DNA of 64,000 nt from Viscum album. Its lineage: Eukaryota; Streptophyta; Magnoliopsida; Santalales; Viscaceae. The position numbers were made by a program, and so were the translations under genes. The stretch is taken from the NCBI GenBank assembly GCA_963277665.1, contig OY728128.1, positions 1,350,682,356 through 1,350,746,355 on the forward strand, written 5' to 3'. Of the stretch, positions 1 through 11,634 are shown piece by piece (positions within the stretch are counted from its first letter, which is position 1; every line of letters starts with the position of its first letter). The notes beneath the pieces are model-generated. The model made no database searches, was not told the DNA's origin, and saw only the letters and a list, made by a program, of their open reading frames with translations.

Positions 1-850
1 AGTTAGGTTAGGTCACAGTAAGATAAATTAAACTACCTATCATACTTCTATAAATCATTTTGTCGATGATATTACAAGATTAATTAAAAATTATCTTAAA
101 ATTTTTACTCATTAGAGTGATAATTTACTTATCTTGATCCATGTTAAATATTTTTAATATTTTATTAGTGTATTTTCCTTAGTTTAGAAAAATACCATCA
201 TTATTTTGAGAAATTTGAAAACTGAGAAAGAATTTTAGGTCACCCATAAAGATCATTTAAAATTCCATTATCTCTAAATCAAAAAATTCAAAATAGAGAG
301 ATTCATTGGTTGATCAGAAAATAACATCATCAATGTAAATTTAGAGAAGTAATAAATCTTTTGATATGTGTTTTAAAAATAGTTTTGAATTAAATTTTCC
401 TATTTTAAAACTATTTGATAAAATAAAATTAGATAAATATTCATACCAAGCATGAGGGGATTGTTTTAAATCGTTAATATATTTATTTAATTTAAAAACA
501 TATTTGTAAAAATGGGGTTTTCAAAAATAGGTGGTTGTTCCACAAAAACATTTTCATTAATAAAACCATTTAAAAGGGTTATTTTAACATCCATTTGAAA
601 GAAATTTAAATTAAGGAAAGATGTGGATTCTAATAATATTTTAATAAATTCTAAACAAGCGATGGGTCCAAAGGTTTCATCATATTCAATTCCTTATTCT
701 TGGTTATAACCTTTGGCTATAAGACGGGCTTTGTTTCTAGTGATATTAGAAAACTCATCTAACTTATTCCTTAAAACCCATTTATATTCTATGATAGGAT
801 TATAATTAAGTCTTTCCATGAAATTTCATATATCATTTATGGTGAATTAA
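1..850 (-). pseudogene. copia reverse transcriptase relic
   Basis: The minus-strand translation shows the copia RT landmarks in order, across several frames and stops: a segment like EYKWVLRNKLDE (about 740-800), ARLIAKGYNQE and IEYDETFGPIA (about 660-730), then MDVKITLLNG, a Gly-Leu-Lys-Gln-like stretch, and a Tyr-Ile-Asp-Asp-like catalytic block near 370-400. It is interrupted many times and can make no enzyme. RNase H would lie to the left of the window. Confidence 0.75.
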
Positions 851-861
851 TTTAGTTCCTA

Positions 862-1161
862 TTACATAGAAGGAACCCAATTTTCATTGTTAAGGGCATC
901 GTTAACATTTTTGGGTTGTAAGTGAGAGGTGAAGGAGAGATGTTCAATCTCATTTTGTACTGATATTCTAATATGAGTTCCCACTTTAAAATATTCAATG
1001 AAATTTTCAAGGGGATGGTCTTTATATTTTTTTAAAGTTTTAGGTGAAAAAAATAAAGGAGATTCTTTTTTAACTTCAAATTCTTTAGATTTAAAAGGTT
1101 TAGTTGAAACATCATTTTCAAAAACATTTTGAGAAATATATTTTTGGAAAAAAATCATCAA
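862..1161 (-). pseudogene. copia integrase-RT linker with FTSHLQPKNV motif
   Basis: This is an open 99-codon stretch. Its C-terminal part contains LSFTSHLQPKNVNDALNNENW, the signature just before the RT domain in Sirevirus and related copia polyproteins (usually FTSxxEPKNVxEALxDxxW). It continues leftwards into the RT relic and rightwards into the integrase relic, so it is an open fragment of one polyprotein and not a separate gene. Confidence 0.7.
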
Positions 1162-1199
1162 AAACTGAATGAATTAATTCTTACAATGTTTTATTCCTT

Positions 1200-2230
1200 T
1201 TCTTAAAGACCCAGTATGACTTTCTTAAGTTGGAGTACCCAAGAAAGATACCTTCATCGGATTTCAAATCAAATTTTTCAAGATTGTATTTTGTGTTGAG
1301 AATAAAATATTTACAACCAAAATATTGATGACCTCATCCCAAAAATATCATAAGGGGTATTTTTGAGAAAATATCTTATGAGAACATGATTAATGATAAA
1401 TCATGCAGTATTAATGGCCTTAGTCCAAAAATATTGAGGTAAATTAAATTCATTTAAGAGGTTAAGTTATTCCTTGGATAGTTTGATTTTACCTCCCTAC
1501 TACCCCATTTTGATGGGAGATTAGAGGAGTGGAAAAAATAATTATTATATCCTTGATAAGAGCATAAATAATTAAATTCCTTTTTTTAAAATTCTCTACC
1601 GTGATCACTTTGAATAAAAATAATTTTAAAACTTTTTCATTTTCATCCTTTTTAGAAAACATGATAAAGTCTTTGCAAGATTCTATTTTATGATATAAGT
1701 AGTAAGCCCTAGTGAATCTTATAAAGTCATCAAAAATAACAAAAGTATAGTATTTACCTCCTAGACTTTAATTTTTAAAAGTTATGAATAAATAAAGATG
1801 AATTAATTAAAGATATTTAGAAGAATAAATTCCTTTTTTAGATTTAAAAGAAGATTTGTGTTTCTTACCATATTGGCATGCTTCACAAACCATGTCATCT
1901 TTGAAATTAAGTTTGGTTAAATATTGTACTAGTTAATAATGGTTGAGTTTGAGAAGTTAGTGTGTGCTACAATGATAAAGGTGTATATTACAAATCCATG
2001 ACTTTCTAAATTATGCACTCAAGAATTTGACATTTTGGCTGGCAGGATATTTTAAATTTATTGTATAGACATTTTGAAAATGAGAAATGGTAAATAAAAG
2101 ATTTTCTTTTGAGTTAAAAAATTTACAAATAACATTTTTGAAAGAAATTTAAAAAACTCTATCACGCAATTAAATAATGCTTAGACAATTTTATTTCAAG
2201 CCTTTTACAAATAAAACATTTTTAATATGA
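1200..2230 (-). pseudogene. copia integrase relic
   Basis: The minus strand encodes fragments of the integrase core and C-terminus. A GIFLGYSNLRKSYWVFKKR stretch followed by an IHSVFDD-like stretch (about 1170-1265) is the standard end of a copia integrase (FLGYS...KAYRVFN...VEESIHVVFDE). Upstream pieces cover the core and a zinc-finger remnant near 1860-1900. Stops and frameshifts are frequent. Confidence 0.65.
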
Positions 2231-2264
2231 GTTTATTTAGAACACCTGATGGTACCTTCACTGA

Positions 2265-2500
2265 TTATCTTACTTCTATATTTATCACTAAAGGTGACGT
2301 GAACTTCTTATAGTTTATCAAATTTATTAAATTCAAAGATACCTCTACACATGTGTCTTGAGAAATGACAATATAGGTACCATAATGATTCTTGGTTTTT
2401 CCTTGGAAGACACTTTTCCTACAAAATAAAATAACTAAAGTTTTTGGTACCCAAATGAACTTGGGTCTGCTAATGTTATCCAATAATGATTTAGATATCT
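2265..2500 (-). pseudogene. copia aspartic protease relic
   Basis: The minus strand shows KFIWVPKT, the peptide before the protease in Sirevirus-type gag-pol, and then, in a neighbouring frame, WYLYCHFSRHM. That matches the family motif WYLDSGCSRHMTG, followed by a VTFSDK-like stretch (family VTFGDN). The catalytic Asp-Ser-Gly is degraded, and a frameshift separates the two parts. Confidence 0.65.
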
Positions 2501-3229
2501 ATATTTTTTTATTATTAGATTTTATTTTAAAGTCTTTGATGAAGTATTAATTGATTTTGGTCTCCCATATTGTGAATTCTTTCAATTAAATTCATAAATT
2601 AAATGTCTAATTATTTTACAATAATTGAAAAACATATCTTGAGATAAAATTTTAATAAAAGTAATTCTCAGTAGATACTTTGAGGTTCTATAATGATTTG
2701 ATAACCCAATAATAACCCATTATTTCCCATGTATTGTAGAGCCCAAAATTGTATTTATATTATCTTTACCTTGAGTTAATTTGGAAAGAATAATTTTGAG
2801 GAATTTGATTTTAGATTCAAGATTATTAACATCTTGTTCATTCTTAACTTTCATGGATAATTCTTATCTTTCCTTGAATATTTGTTCATTTTATTTTAGA
2901 ATTTTTTTTCCTTTTAATTAAGAACTTTCTTTCTTTGTATAATGAATAAATTTTATGAAAACCATTTTTGAGTCGATCGTGATCATATTTAGGGTCTTTA
3001 TAAAAAAGTGGAATTGAGGATAAAGAGGAATAAGAAGAGGGGAAAGAAGTAAGAGAATAATAATAGGATGAGGAAATGGGAAGAGGGGTACTGACCTAGA
3101 TGTATTTCTCAACTTGTACCATATAGAACTTAATACTTGAGTTACTTGAAGATGTTGATGATATTGAGTTCATAGAGTCACTACTTTCACTCCAGGTTTT
3201 AACTTTGATAGTCTTTTTACCTTGTTTAT
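2501..3229 (-). pseudogene. degenerate gag-protease spacer of the copia element
   Basis: This lies between the protease and zinc-knuckle relics and should hold the end of gag. I see only Lys/Asn/Glu-rich broken frames on the minus strand and no domain I can name. It is probably the low-complexity linker usual here. Confidence 0.4.
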
Positions 3230-3775
3230 TTTATTTTACCTTCTTTTTGTAGATAGGGAATTATGGATTGATGTGATCCTTTTTCTTTCATTCATAGAAT
3301 TCCACTTATGGTTCCACCTTTTTATTTTGATTGGAATATTTATTTTTCTTAAATAAATTGTTCATATTCTTGATGAGTTGGGAAAAATATTGAATTTCAC
3401 CTCTGAATGAATCAACATTGGCAGATTTGAAGGAAATTGTTTTCTTTGAATTTTTTGATTCATTTTCATACTTATCAAATTATAACTTTATAGTTATTCC
3501 ACATGTCATTAGGGGTTTGATAAGTTCTTCAACCACCATTTTCTTCACATCCCTTACTTATTGTATAGTAGTGACTTTGGGTTCCCAATTTCTTGGAAAG
3601 ACCTAGAGTATCTTTTCTACTAAGGTTTCTATAGAAAAATCATCACCAAGATACTTTTGACCATTGAAAATGTCAGTAAAATATTTAAACATATTAGTTT
3701 TAAATTCATTTGTAATCATATAAAATATTTTAAAATATTTTCTATACCATTCCAATATTAATAAATTTTAATAAG
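3230..3775 (-). pseudogene. copia gag, middle and zinc-knuckle part
   Basis: Minus-strand translation from about 3730 downwards gives FKYFTDIFNGQKYLG, then VFPRNWEPKVTTIQ, then VEELIKPLMTCGI. These match the plant copia gag signature (FTxIxNxLxxLG, LPxxWEPKVTAIQEAKDL, LEELIGSLMTHE). About 150 bp on (3240-3340) a Cys-poor version of the CCHC knuckle (E-x-K-K-x-D-H-I-x-P) is visible. The right end is cut by the LINE fragment, and the rest of gag resumes at about 4860. Confidence 0.75.
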
Positions 3776-3779
3776 GAGT

Positions 3780-4858
3780 GGGGCTAAGGCCTAAAACAGT
3801 CATGGGGTCTGAAATAATGGATCCTCGGGGCATCATCTCTAACAAGAGTGACACATTTTGGGGGGAGGGATCATGTAGAGGTAAAAAACATTAAATGGGG
3901 TATCAAGAGTGGCCCATGAGTCCATGAATTCAGCCACCATATATCCCTCACGCCATGTGTGAGCAACCTCCATGTGATCTGTTAAAAGATTTCTTTATTT
4001 TAGAACTAAGTAAATGATAGAACAAGGTATTGAGATATCCCCTCGGATAGACCTGTGCAAAACAGAGGAGTCAGTTTTGACCTATTACAACATAATACCA
4101 TGTAAAGGCGCAATTCAATTCCCTTGATCATAGTAGAGGCTTAAATAATGAGGTAATCTTCCTATCCAAAATAAAAACTAAAATAAGGACGTCCAAGATG
4201 GTCTGGTTGTGAATAACCCCTCCTACCACCATTGAAGCATGATCCATCAATATTCAACTTAAAACCACAAATAGAAGGGGTCCATTACACCTAATGACCC
4301 TGAATGTCCTAGGTATGAACCGAGTGATCTGTATGCCTGTTTGCCATGAGAAACTTTAAAGAGAGTGAGAAATCCCAGTGCTTAAGAAGGGGGGTTAGCT
4401 CGACTATGAGGGATCGATCCCTGACCATCAATTACATACTTAAGCTAGGAAGCCCCTTAAATCTACCCTTATTTTGGGAATTCCAAATACTCCAGAAACC
4501 TACTGCCATTAATACCAACATCACCTTATGATCAAGACTATTATCATCTATTCCATGGAACCACTGATTAAGGAAGTCATCATCTGTAATCTCCTGCACA
4601 TCCAAGCTACTAAATAAATTAAATCCATGACAAATAGAGGATTACCACTCCTTTTCTAAGAACATGTGAGTGGAGGTCTCATATTTTAGATTTCTTCAAT
4701 ATCTACACTGTGAAACAAGGAAGGCCCCCTTATGTTTCACTTCCTCATCTGTGGGGAGGGCTCAGTTGTGAATATTCCAGGTAAAGAAGTGGAGTTTAGA
4801 TGGAATCTTGTTTCACCATAGCAACCCTCCCCATGCATCAAGATTGGTATTTTCTTAT
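3780..4858 (-). mobile_element. 5'-truncated LINE (L1-type) tail with zf-RVT and RNase H
   Basis: The minus strand reads, from 4810 downwards, LHFFTWNIHN then LPTDEEVKHKG, matching the zinc-binding RVT tail of plant LINEs (FFTWKxxHxxIPTDExLxxRG). It continues through a cysteine-bearing LVSQC stretch to FWSIWNSQNKGRFKG (about 4440-4480), the usual (E/S)IWKxRNxxxFEG block. Near 4230-4270, FKLNIDGSC is the first motif of plant RNase H, and VAHTWREGYMVAEFM (3910-3960) its last. The RT itself is absent. I find no clear poly(A) or target duplication. Confidence 0.65.
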
Positions 4859-5110
4859 ACATTTCTAATCTAGTATCTTTAACTTTTTTTATTCCTTTAT
4901 GGGTGACTTCTATCAATTTCCATATTTCATGGGAATTTTTACATGTAGAAACACAATTAAATCCACTTTTTTCAAGTTTTAAATGTAGATAATTTGTGGA
5001 TTTTCCATTTAGATCAAAGGATTTAATATTATTGGGTATCTACTTATATTTTGGTTATTTAGTAAGAATATATTCATATATAACCAATTTCTAGACATGG
5101 TAACTTATGC
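4859..5110 (-). pseudogene. copia gag, N-terminal part, continued beyond the LINE
   Basis: The minus strand encodes NYLHLKLEKSGFNCVSTCKNS followed in frame by HEIWKLIEVTHKG, the plant copia gag signature (S-x-x-S-C-x-x-A-K-E-I-W-D-x-L-E-V-T-H-E-G). It then ends near KVKDTRLEMYKK at 4860. The next expected residues (YELFxM...) reappear at about 3770, on the other side of the LINE, which shows that the LINE split this gene. Confidence 0.7.
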
Positions 5111-5256
5111 TACTAAGAAAATTTGACATGTTATTTTTTCAATATGAATAATCCATGACACCAAAAGTAGGAGCATGAGAATAAGAGTTAGATTCCAATA
5201 TAAAAATATAAAACTTTGAAATCGATTAAGATTAAAAAAATTGAAAACATGAAGAA

Positions 5257-5269
5257 ATATTTGATACCA
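5257..5269 (-). other. primer binding site of the copia element (tRNA-iMet type)
   Basis: On the minus strand this reads TGGTATCAAATAT, against the initiator-Met PBS TGGTATCAGAGC of plant copia elements. It sits about 5 bp inside the inferred LTR end. The first eight bases match exactly. Confidence 0.65.
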
Positions 5270-5274
5270 ATTAT

Positions 5275-6410
5275 TGGTCCAAGTAAAATGGAAAAAGGGG
5301 GTTAATTTCCCTTTAAAAAATTAAATCAAAAGGTAAATTAAAAATTAAATGATTTTGATGTGATAAATCTATAAATAGATAAAATAAATAAAGATATAAA
5401 TTGATAAATTTGATACGTATTAAAAGGTTAATTTCAATATTAATTGAGTGAGTATGCATAGTAGAAAATAATCATATAGAATTTATTAAATTATGAATAT
5501 CAAGTTTAAATGATGTAATAAAAAAATTGAAAGATAGAGAAAACATAGTTTAATTAAGGAGTTCTTCCTCCCCTTAGGTTTATAGGTTTATGTTATTACT
5601 CCCTTGACCTTTTTGGTGATCAAGAAACTAGTCCCTCGCAATTATGGTTTGTGAGCACCCTCTTGAAATTTTCTAGAAACCAGTCACTTTTGTGATAATG
5701 ATAACCCATTATAGAATGAGATGAGAAGAATAAGGTTTTCTTGGAAAAAACCCATTAAAATTACACTCCCTAATCTCTTGAAAGGATGAGTATAATTTGA
5801 TATGAGAGATTGAGAGAAGATGTTGGAAGAGAGCCTTTGATGTTGATGGAGAAATGGGGTCGGCTCTTTGATTTTAGATGGAACCCACTAGAGATTCATT
5901 GTTGGGAGATCAAAGTTTTGATCAAGAATCGAAGTGGTGTCTTTGTTCAATGGTGTTAGAGAGGTAGATATTCTAAGCCACCAAGGATGCCTATTTATAG
6001 GCTTTAAAATTCTAAGGAACCTTCAGGAATTCATCCAGCTTCATTGAATCTAAATAAGACTGAAATAAATTCATTTTGACCAATAATAAATAGAACCTTA
6101 GATGTTATGTATTGATGTCAACATCTACCCGATTCTCCTCACTAGTTGGATAGTGGGTCACCTGGAACTAGCTGGGTCTGGAAAAACTCAATTGGCTAGC
6201 TGCTACTAGTAGGTGGCTAGTCAGTGGCCTTCTGGAAGAAAGATACACCACTAGATCAATCACTGGATAAATAGTGCTCCTTTACTAGTTGGCTAGTGGT
6301 ATTCTTCTATATGAGGAGACACTATCCATCACCATTGGAAGGCTAGTGGCTTTGCACCGGCTGGCCGGTGCAGCCTATAGTGCTCCAAGCACTTATTTGA
6401 TACTCTAACA
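5275..6410 (-). repeat. 5' LTR of the Sirevirus-like element
   Basis: The minus strand begins TGTTAGAGTATC at 6410 and ends in CA at about 5275, just before the PBS, giving about 1.14 kb. A minus-strand TATA box (CTATAAATAG) is at 5991-6000. Between 6130 and 6372, upstream of that box, many CTAGTGG/CTAGTTGG-type words and a perfect inverted repeat (GCACCGGCTGGCCGGTGC, 6354-6371) are clustered. With the 3' LTR outside the window, the right edge is inferred from TG and the flank only. Confidence 0.6.
5991..6000 (-). promoter_or_regulatory. LTR TATA box
   Basis: CTATAAATAG on the minus strand lies about 410 bp into the LTR and about 130 bp downstream of the CTAGTGG/CCGGCTGGCCGG cluster. It is the best promoter candidate of the element. 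Confidence 0.5.
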
Positions 6411-6615
6411 TCCTTCTAAGAAATCAATTGACCCTTGAAACTTTCTTCCATGATTTAAACACATGAAATAAGACTAGTCCAAGACTTTAACAAGATCATA
6501 AAGAAGAATTTAAAATCATCATTTATTCCATTAATGACATAACTTATATTTTAAATGATATAACTGAAAAAAACTCAATGAAATTTTTAGAAACATAAAT
6601 GAGTGTTTGTGATCA
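6411..6615. other. no recognisable feature
   Basis: AT-rich sequence between the copia LTR and the first recognisable gypsy codons. I see no gene or repeat. It may be decayed gypsy protease-RT linker. Confidence 0.4.
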
Positions 6616-8900
6616 TGAAAACACTATGAAAGACAGAGGTATAATAGGATAGATTTGCAATAGGTAATGTCTCCAATTTTAATGGATCCTTTTCAGATAG
6701 CACCCATGGAATTACAGAAGTTGAGGCTCCAAGTTGATTATTTGATATAGAAGGGTTTCATCTGACCCAATGTGTCCTCTTGAGGTGCCCCGATGTTGTT
6801 TGCCAAGAAGGAAAATGGTATTCCAAGGTTTTTTATAGACTATTGGATGTTGAATAGGTTAAAGGTTAAGAATTGTTTCTATATTCCAAGGATAGATGAT
6901 TTTTTTTATTAGTCGAAGGGAGTCATCTAGTTTTCAAAGATTGACCTATGGTTTGGATATCATTAGATGAGGGTAAAATATGAGGACATCCTGAAGATTG
7001 CCTTCAGATGGAGGTATGGGAACATTTTTATGTCATTCATAATCATGAACAAAGAATCTATGTTCATGGGACTCATGAACTAAATGTTTCATGACTTCCT
7101 AAACCAATTCAAGGTCATGTTTATCGATGAAATCCTTATCTACTTAAGATTAAAAAAAGAGAATGGAAATCATATCAGAGTTTTCTTTCAAGTTTTTCAG
7201 CTCCACCAACTATATATAAAGTTTCCCAAGTGAAAATTTTGGATGAAAAGAGTGCATTTCCTTAGGCACGTCGTGTCCCAATAGGTTGTGGTCATGGGCC
7301 CATCAAAGGTAGAGGCATTTGTTTCTTGGTTAGTACCTAAGAATGTGGGAGGGGATCATAACTTTCTTGGTCTTGAAAGATATTACTGAATATTTTTTAT
7401 CTATTTCTCTCAAATTATATCCATGTTAACTATTTTTATAAGGAAGGACCAATATTTAATCTATAATGATTAGTGGCAGGAAGTTTTCAACTACCTGAAA
7501 GAGAGTTTGATCAATGATTTGGTGCTTCGATTATTAGAGGAAGGGGTGATATTTGAGGTATTTTGTGATGATTCCTATTTGGGTTTGGGATGTGTCTTGA
7601 TGTATAAAAGGGTGGTGATATCTCATGGATATAGGTAGTTTCATCACCATGAGTGTAATTATTCCACCCATGATTTAAAGTTATCATTGGTAGTGTTTTC
7701 CCTAAATTTGTGGCGACATTACCTCATCGGAGAGATATTTATGGTCTTTATGGATCATAAGAGACTAAGGTATGTCTTCTCTCAATGATATATGAATCTA
7801 AAACAATTGAAGTGGATACATTTTATTTGGGATTATGATTTTGATATCTCATACACCCTGGGTAAAGGAAACTTTGTGGCTAATGATCTGAGTAGGAATC
7901 CATGAGGGGATGTCATTCAAGAGTTTAGTGATGCTTGTAAAGAGATGAAAGATCTTACAGCAAAGCATATTAATGTAGATAAGGTTAATGGTATAGGTTT
8001 TATTTATTATATAATTATGAAATCATTTTTTATGTGGAAAGTATTGGAGTCTAAGCGGGGAGACTTAGAGGTGGAGGTGATGAGAGACTGTTTCGGCTAT
8101 GGTGAGGCTCTAAAGGAGTGATCAGAGGATATTCGGAATCAGATGATGTTTCAGGATCCCCATTTTACTTTGTGAGTTTGGAGAGGATTGCAACATACTT
8201 TTGGCTCTCGGTTGTGCCTTAGCATTTCTTTCCACCCCTAGATAGGTGGATAGAAAAAATGACCCATCCAAAATCTATATGATATGTTGCAGGAATACAT
8301 CTTGGATTTCAGTGGGTCATGGGTGAAGCACTTACCCTAGGTTGAGTTTTCCTATAATAATATCTATCACTCATCCATTGGCATGGAACTATTTGAGGTG
8401 TTGAATGGACAGTCGTGTCATTCTCTATTATGTTAGACCAAAGTTGGGGAGTCAACAATCCTTGGTCCTAATGTGGTGCAGAGCATGAAAGGAATATCTA
8501 GAAGGTTCAAGGGAATATTAAGGTGTCATAGGACTGTCAGAAGGCTTATGTTGTTCATAGATAGAGGCCCATGGAGTTGAAGATTGGAATCTATGTTTTC
8601 TTAAGGGTTTCCCCTCATCAGGGGTAGTGGAGGTTTGGTCATGGGAGTAAGTTTTCTCCCTAATTCATTGGGCCTTTTGGGATGTTAGTGCTTGTTTATG
8701 AGGTGGTGTATAGATTAGTACTCCCACTGTGACTATACAGGATCCACAACTTCATCCACATGTCACAACTTTGTTGATATATTCACAATAACTCCCATAT
8801 AATTGACTGGGGAGAGTTGGATATCAAGGATGATGTGATGTCGATGGTTGTGCTTGGGTTGTAATGATATCCCTAAGAGGTATCTTGTGGGATGGTTGTC
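6616..8900 (+). pseudogene. Ty3/gypsy pol relic: RT, RNase H, integrase end
   Basis: Plus-strand frames show the gypsy RT start (IAPMELQKLRLQVDYLI then GAPMLFAKKENG, 6700-6830) and later RT blocks (FSKIDLWFGYHQ-like at 6940, a degraded YxDD region near 7120-7150). RNase H follows (VFCDDSYLGLGCVLM, 7560-7600; HYLIGEIFMVFMDHKRL, 7720-7770; ISYTLGKGNFVANDLSRNP, 7850-7900). After a deletion of most of the integrase core comes the integrase end (FSYNNIYHSSIGM, 8350; GPFGMLVLVYEVVYRL, 8665-8720). Gag and protease are missing. The motifs fit chromovirus-type gypsy. Numerous stops make it non-functional. Confidence 0.75.
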
Positions 8901-8949
8901 CAGACCCTTCCCTTCCTTATCTTTCTTTCCAATTTTTATTTTGATTCTT

Positions 8950-9700
8950 AAGGATGATAATTATTTGAGAGCTATCTAATGTGAGGGTTAGTATTCCTAA
9001 ATCCACCCATTTATGTTTTTTCAGATCTCGTTGGTGTTGAGAGGGAATTTAGAGCTGTTTTGGAGGCTAGTGCAGAGTTATGCCCATTCAGAGGGTCACC
9101 ATACCATAGTGGTGGGTGTGGTTCTGGTCGTTTTTTATTTTAATTAGAGGTTGGTTGAGGGGTTGGACGATTGGTGTTGGGATACACCATGGTGAGTGAA
9201 ATGGAATGGTTGTTCATTTCATCAGGTGTGGCACTTGGATAGTCACCCTATGATACATGGGCAGTGTAAAGGCCACCACGATGTGTTGGTGGGTGTGGTG
9301 AGGAGAAAAAAACCAAGCACTTGGTGTTATTCCATAGTGGATGGTCGTGGTGGGTGTCTGGTTTCCAAAACACCTCAGACCACACTGTGGCCAAGGTTAT
9401 GGTAGTAGTCAAATAGGTTTTTAAAACACATGAGAATCATGGGGGTTCAAATCTTGGATTCTAGATCTGGACTTTGATCGAAATCACCACAGGTATTTTG
9501 AGGACCCCCCATTCCATGGTGAAGGATTGCAAATCCTCATTTATAAAAAGGGGAATCTCAACTACCTTGGTTTAGTTTTCCTTCTTCTCTCGAGCCCTAG
9601 TTGGCCCCTTGATCTCTTCTTACCTTTCAGCTACACCTATTGGGTGTTTTAATGCCTTAGTTTGTTCATATTAAAGACTCACAAATCAAGGTACTCTTTT
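8950..9700 (+). repeat. probable gypsy 3' LTR with CACCA/TGGTG motif cluster
   Basis: The region follows the gypsy pol relic at the expected place. It is rich in CACCAT..GTGGTG words, including the palindromes ACCATAGTGGT (9103-9113) and CACCATGGTG (9185-9194), then has a TATA box (TATAAAAAGGGG, 9542-9553) and a pyrimidine-rich leader. No second copy in the window fixes the LTR ends, so the boundaries are estimates. The short open frames here come from the repeats. Confidence 0.4.
9542..9553 (+). promoter_or_regulatory. LTR TATA box
   Basis: TATAAAAAGGGG followed by a C/T-rich stretch looks like an LTR core promoter on the plus strand, in agreement with the orientation of the pol relic upstream. 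Confidence 0.45.
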
Positions 9701-10105
9701 TCCCCCTCTCTTTTCCATTCTTCTTGTTCTTCCTCCGTCCAGGAGTACATTTTGGTGGAGGTCCACTATTTTGGGTTGGGAATCGAGTAGGGATTGATAG
9801 TACTTTTTTGTGCTTAGGTTTCAGTGGTTTTTCCTTTAGTAGTAGTTGATTCTTGATCATTTTTTATTACTCAAAGAACATTGAATGTTTGTTTGATGTT
9901 TTTTGTGCATACGTGGAAGTTTCATGCTTTTGTCTTCCTTTGGATGGATAGTATGGGTTTAAATAATCATATAAATAAAATTATTTAATTGAAATTGAAG
10001 GGTATGGGATTTCTCTCTTTTGTTTACTTATTTTATGATATTTCTTAAAATTTTATCCTTGTTCACAACTAAAGCTAAAAATCACTATTGCTTAAAGCCT
10101 TGTTT
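9701..10105. other. no recognisable feature
   Basis: T-rich to AT-rich sequence, possibly the rest of the gypsy LTR. I see no gene or repeat. Confidence 0.35.
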
Positions 10106-11634
10106 GTGTTGTAGGTGATGTGATGTGTGAATTTTTGGAACTAGTGTTTTTATTTTCTAGAAATGGAGTGTGGTTTGTATTTGTTTTCAATCCTCACAAG
10201 TAATATCAAGGATTTTTCAAAGAAATGGATCTTACAGTTCAAGCAAACAATAGTATTGAAGGTGGCACAGTTTCCCAGCGTTTTCTAAATTTTTGGGGTC
10301 CAAAATTTGGAGGATGTATTTCAACGTAAAAAGTGATTTTTCTTAAAGGCCTTATGAAAATATGGAAAAGGCATGAGTTTCGTGAAGATGGGCTATTCGA
10401 GTTGTGTTTCACAAAGGATTCAAGGTTTATGATGGTGCTCTCTATGATTACGATGGACTTCATGATCAGAGATGGTGTTCACTGTGATTACGAAAATTGG
10501 ACCTTCACGATCAATGATGGAAATCTTTGTGATTATGATAGGCTCCGTGAAGGGTTTTGACGAAAATATCCACGGTTACAACAAGCTTTGCTAATATATA
10601 ATTTTCATGGATCTTCACGAATGGAGGTGCACCGTGAAGATGTTTTTTACGGATCTAGAAAACATGCTGGAGGCAGTGGAGATTCGTGAAAGGCCAAGCC
10701 TATAAATAAGAGGCTACCCCTCTTCAATTCAAATGAGTTTTTCGAGGAAAATCCAGAAACACTCTAATTTCATGAAGGCAAGGAAGCTTCACAAATCTGG
10801 CTTTATATGTGATCTTGATCATTGTGAAAAGACTACTTTATTCTTGACTAATGTCAATGCTTTTGATTAAAGGGTGCTTCACGATTATGGGGTATTCCGC
10901 ATTGACTTAGTGAGATTCATAGAGGAAGGTTGTTTCGTAAAGGTAGTCAATTTTGTTAAGGAACTGTGTTCCGTGAAGGAAAATGAACTTCATGAAGGAA
11001 GGTTGTTTCGTGAATGCAGTTAGCTTCACAAAGGCAGTGTGTTCTGCAAAGGAAAATGAGATTCTTGAAGAAGGTATCTTCACAAAGAAGCTTCGTGAAA
11101 GGCAGTATTGAACATCGATTTTTATTGAAGAGAGAGTTCAAAGTGCATCAACTTAGGTATATGGTGCAAGTAGAGTCTCGTGCTAATTCAGGGAAAAAGT
11201 CTTTAATTCCAAACCATTGAAGTGACCTTCAAGTTGATAAACTGAGTTTGACTTCTCTCAAAGTAGTGAGTTACGGGGGAGTCGACGGAAGTGTTCCAAG
11301 GGATGTAGTGAGCTATCCCTAAAACCTTGTAAAGGTAGTGTGTCTGGCCCAGAGTGATTGTGGCCAAACTTTTTTATTCCACAACTAGTGAAGATTAGTG
11401 GATTTAGGTACAACTGACACATTGTAGGCATATGCTCCTTAGACTAGCCCTTAGTGGTGAACCAAGTAAAATTTTTGTGTTGTCACTTTGCATGTGAATG
11501 TTTGATTACTGATCGAATCCATCATGCAGGTTTAATAAGTTCCTACCAATATAGGAACAAGATCTGTCAATTTAGAAGAAAAAATTGACAACCTAATTCA
11601 CCCCTCCCCTCTCATGGTGCTTTGGGGTCCTACA
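10106..11634 (+). repeat. LTR-like block with TTCGTGAA/TTCACGAA word cluster, possible solo LTR
   Basis: The right end (CCTAATTCACCCCTCCCCTC and then GGGGTCCTACA, 11591-11634) closely resembles the 3' end of plant copia LTRs. A TATA box (CTATAAATAAGAGG, about 10704) lies inside. Around it are more than a dozen TTCGTGAA, CTTCACGA and CCGTGAAG words (10300-11130). No PBS follows and no PPT precedes, so a solo or decayed LTR is likely. The left edge (TGTTGTAGG) is a guess. Confidence 0.45.

Larger units (their letters stand above)
1..6410 (-). mobile_element. Ty1/copia retrotransposon, Sirevirus-like, decayed, 3' part off the left edge
   Basis: Read on the minus strand, the order is LTR (6410 to about 5275), PBS, gag, protease, integrase, RT, as in Ty1/copia. 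The gag, integrase and RT motifs are of the Sirevirus/Tork-like plant type. All frames carry many stops and frameshifts, so the copy is dead. A LINE fragment splits gag between about 3780 and 4860. The RT end and the 3' LTR lie beyond position 1. The lineage name is inferred from motif resemblance, not from a tree. Confidence 0.75.
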
